From Halosimplex salinum (GTDB lineage Archaea; Halobacteriota; Halobacteria; Halobacteriales; Haloarculaceae), in NCBI RefSeq assembly GCF_003730195.1, contig NZ_QWGG01000003.1:124001-188000 (forward strand): 64,000 nt of DNA, read 5' to 3'. Shown in pieces: positions 62,362 through 64,000 of this stretch (positions are counted from its first letter, which is position 1; the number at the start of each line of letters is the position of its first letter). The position numbers and the translations under genes are program-made. The notes under the pieces are model-generated. The model was given only the letters and a program-made list of their open reading frames with translations, had not been told where the DNA came from and did no database searches.

Positions 62362-63417
62362 TCAGTCGATACGCACGGACTCGCCGCGCTCGGCCGACTC
62401 GTAGATGGCCTCGACGATCTCGACGGCCGGGCGCGCCGCCGGCCCGTCGAGCATGAACGGTTCGCCGGTCTCGCGGGCGTCGAGGAACTCGCGGACGTTC
62501 GGCAGTTCGAGCGGGTCGGGTTCGTTTGCGCCGGCGTCCGGTTCGGTGAACCGCTCCCGGATCGCCGCGTCGTCGTCGCGTTCCTCGCGGAACGCCCAGG
62601 TGTCGAGTTCCTCGCCGCGGATCTCCGCGGAGCCGTCGCGCCCCCCGAGTTCGTAGCGGATGTCGCCGCCGGGATAGGTGGCGGTCGTCGCGAGCACCTG
62701 TCCGAGCGTCCCGTCGCGGAAGCGAAGCGTCGCGACCGCGGTGTCCTCGACGTCCAGGTCGGCGTCGTGCCCACGCACGTCGGCGAAGGCGAACACCTCC
62801 GCGACGGGGTTCTCGCCGGGGTCGAGGTCCAGTCCGGCGCCGACGATCCACTGGAGGGCGTCGATGTTGTGGATCGCCTGGTTCATCGCGGCGCCGCCGC
62901 CCGCGACGTCGCGCTCGGCCTGCCACGTGCCGTCGTAGTAGTCGTCCGCACGCCACCACGGGAGCGCGGTGGTCGCGACCGCCAGCGACCCGAAGCGCCC
63001 CTCGGCGACCGCCTCCCTGACCGTTCGGACGATCGGTTTGTACCGGCGCTGGAAGACGCAGCCGAGCCGGATGCCGTGGTCGTCGGCCGCGTCGATCATC
63101 CGGTCGATGCGCTCGGTCGTGATCTCGAGGGGCTTCTCGCAGAACACGTCGACGCCGCGCTCGGCGGCCGCGAGCGCCGGGTCGAGGTGGGCGCCGCTCG
63201 GCGTACAGACGTCGAGCACGTCCGGGTCGGCGTCGTCGAGCATCGCCTCGACGTCGAGAAAGGGGTCGCAGTCGTGTTCGTCGGCGAACGCCGCGACGTG
63301 GTCCTCGTCACGGCCCGCACAGGCGACGATCTCGACGTCGTCGAGCTGGTCGTAGACTCGGGTGTGCGTTCCGGCGGCGCTGCCGACGCCCGCGAAGGCG
63401 ATCCGGTGGGTGGGCAT
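62362..63417 (-). CDS. Gfo/Idh/MocA family oxidoreductase
   Basis: 351 residues from the ATG at 63415-63417. The Rossmann motif is AFAGVGSAAGTHTRVY, and the EKP motif lies in VDVFCEKPLEITTERI at about residue 95. The C-terminal domain has GGGAAMNQAIHNIDALQWIVGAG, with the HNID form of the catalytic His region. Members oxidise or reduce sugars or related polyols with NAD(P). Substrate unknown. Convergent with the aminotransferase gene. Confidence 0.88.
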   Translation of the reverse strand: MPTHRIAFAGVGSAAGTHTRVYDQLDDVEIVACAGRDEDHVAAFADEHDCDPFLDVEAMLDDADPDVLDVCTPSGAHLDPALAAAERGVDVFCEKPLEITTERIDRMIDAADDHGIRLGCVFQRRYKPIVRTVREAVAEGRFGSLAVATTALPWWRADDYYDGTWQAERDVAGGGAAMNQAIHNIDALQWIVGAGLDLDPGENPVAEVFAFADVRGHDADLDVEDTAVATLRFRDGTLGQVLATTATYPGGDIRYELGGRDGSAEIRGEELDTWAFREERDDDAAIRERFTEPDAGANEPDPLELPNVREFLDARETGEPFMLDGPAARPAVEIVEAIYESAERGESVRID

Positions 63418-63461
63418 ACGGTCGACAGGCGTCGCCCGACGAAAAAGACCGGGGACCGCGG

Positions 63462-64000
63462 TCAGGTCGCGTCCTCGGGGTCGCCGGCGTCGAGGCGGAC
63501 GGTGACGGTCGTCCCGTCGGCGCCGGTGTCGAAGTCCAGTTCGCCGCCCGAGCGCTCGACGACCCAGGAGACGAGCCAGAGACCGACGCCCGTGCCGTGC
63601 TTGAGCGGCGTCTCCTCGCGGTCGGCGAGCACGTCGAGTTCGGCCTGCGAGATACCGGGCCCGTCGTCTGTGATGCGCAGGAGGACGGTGTCGTCGTCCC
63701 GCGTCGCCGAGACCGCCACCGAGGACGCGCCCGTCGCCTCGTCGGACTCCCGACGAGCCGTCGGAGCAGAGCGCTGCTCCGCGGTGTCGTCGGGAGCGTC
63801 GGCGACCGACGAGTCGCCGGGGTGTGCTCCGGCGGTGTCCTCCGGAGCGTCGGCGACGCATCCGTGCTCCACCGCGTTCTCGATCAGGTTCTCGACGGCG
63901 TAGGGGAACGCGCGGTGGACGCGAACGGGCACCTGTTCGGTGATCTGCACGTCGTAGGCGGCCTCGGAGTGGGCCGCGGACACGTTGGCGACACACCGGT
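63462..64000 (-). CDS. Histidine kinase, C-terminal ATPase domain (partial, cut by the window edge)
   Basis: Only the last ~179 residues are present; the frame is still open at the window end, so the start and sensor domains lie outside. The HATPase_c boxes are seen: N-box NLIENAVEHG, G1 DDGPGI and G2 GTGVGLWLV. Between the N-box and the G1 box there is an unusual ~45-residue insert containing a nine-residue direct repeat (VADAPEDTA and VADAPDDTA). It would phosphorylate its own histidine in the missing part. Stop at 63462. Confidence 0.88.
   Translation of the reverse strand, partial: RCVANVSAAHSEAAYDVQITEQVPVRVHRAFPYAVENLIENAVEHGCVADAPEDTAGAHPGDSSVADAPDDTAEQRSAPTARRESDEATGASSVAVSATRDDDTVLLRITDDGPGISQAELDVLADREETPLKHGTGVGLWLVSWVVERSGGELDFDTGADGTTVTVRLDAGDPEDAT

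Overview
The window is chromosomal DNA from a haloarchaeon (class Halobacteria). GC content is very high, the proteins are acidic and rich in Asp/Glu, TATA boxes sit about 26-30 bases before start codons so that most transcripts look leaderless, and the gene content is typical of the class: FtsZ1, SecE-Spt5, the NAD-type glucose-6-phosphate dehydrogenase Azf, Hvo_1808-type surface proteins, a fused CoxA-CoxC oxidase, a Tat-exported dipeptide-binding lipoprotein and archaeal RNase P RNA. I cannot name the genus. I see no insertion sequence, tRNA, rRNA or CRISPR array.

Layout. 0-5 kb: azf with a broken copy of its own 3' end beside it, the pterin aldolase mptD, membrane and acidic proteins, and a creatininase-family hydrolase. 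5.5-12 kb: an aa3-type terminal oxidase locus (coxB, fused coxAC, a small subunit IV-like protein), an LEA-type-2 protein and two conserved membrane proteins. 12-24 kb: small conserved proteins, a complete dipeptide/oligopeptide ABC importer (dppA, dppB, dppC and a fused two-ATPase dppDF), dihydroorotase and a lipoate-protein ligase. 24.4-31.5 kb: a VapBC pair, GNAT-isochorismatase genes, an FG-GAP beta-propeller protein, an SBF-family transporter and nicotinate phosphoribosyltransferase. 31.5-36 kb: two paralogous surface proteins, rnpB and copies of a dispersed repeat. 36-39 kb: a Cys-rich HxlR regulator divergent from a MerB-like protein, then an NDP-sugar synthase and a Rieske protein. 40-45 kb: a pabB-pabA-pabC operon and aroE, which share chorismate metabolism. 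45-54 kb: a CaCA exchanger, D-aminoacyl-tRNA deacylase, ftsZ1, a frameshifted mini PGF-CTERM gene, a K+ channel/TrkA protein, secE-spt5 and a site-2 protease. 54.8-64 kb: an ABC export locus, zinc-finger and HTH regulators, Hsp20, a P-loop kinase, an aminotransferase, a Gfo/Idh/MocA oxidoreductase and the 3' end of a histidine kinase.

Most notable signals: (1) the MerB-like/HxlR divergent pair, in which the catalytic Cys/Asp/Cys set is visible, both proteins end in Cys pairs, and one near-palindromic TATA box lies midway between the two starts; (2) a signal-peptide plus PGF-CTERM mini-gene next to ftsZ1, broken by one base; (3) three small palindromes in the 352-base ftsZ1 upstream region; (4) a surface-protein pair in which one member has HELVH and the other QELFH; (5) a three-copy dispersed repeat with a conserved core; (6) short tandem repeats of unrelated sequence placed just after several stop codons; (7) a perfect 20-base inverted repeat after spt5. 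Function names come from motif recognition and recollection of families; no database search was run.
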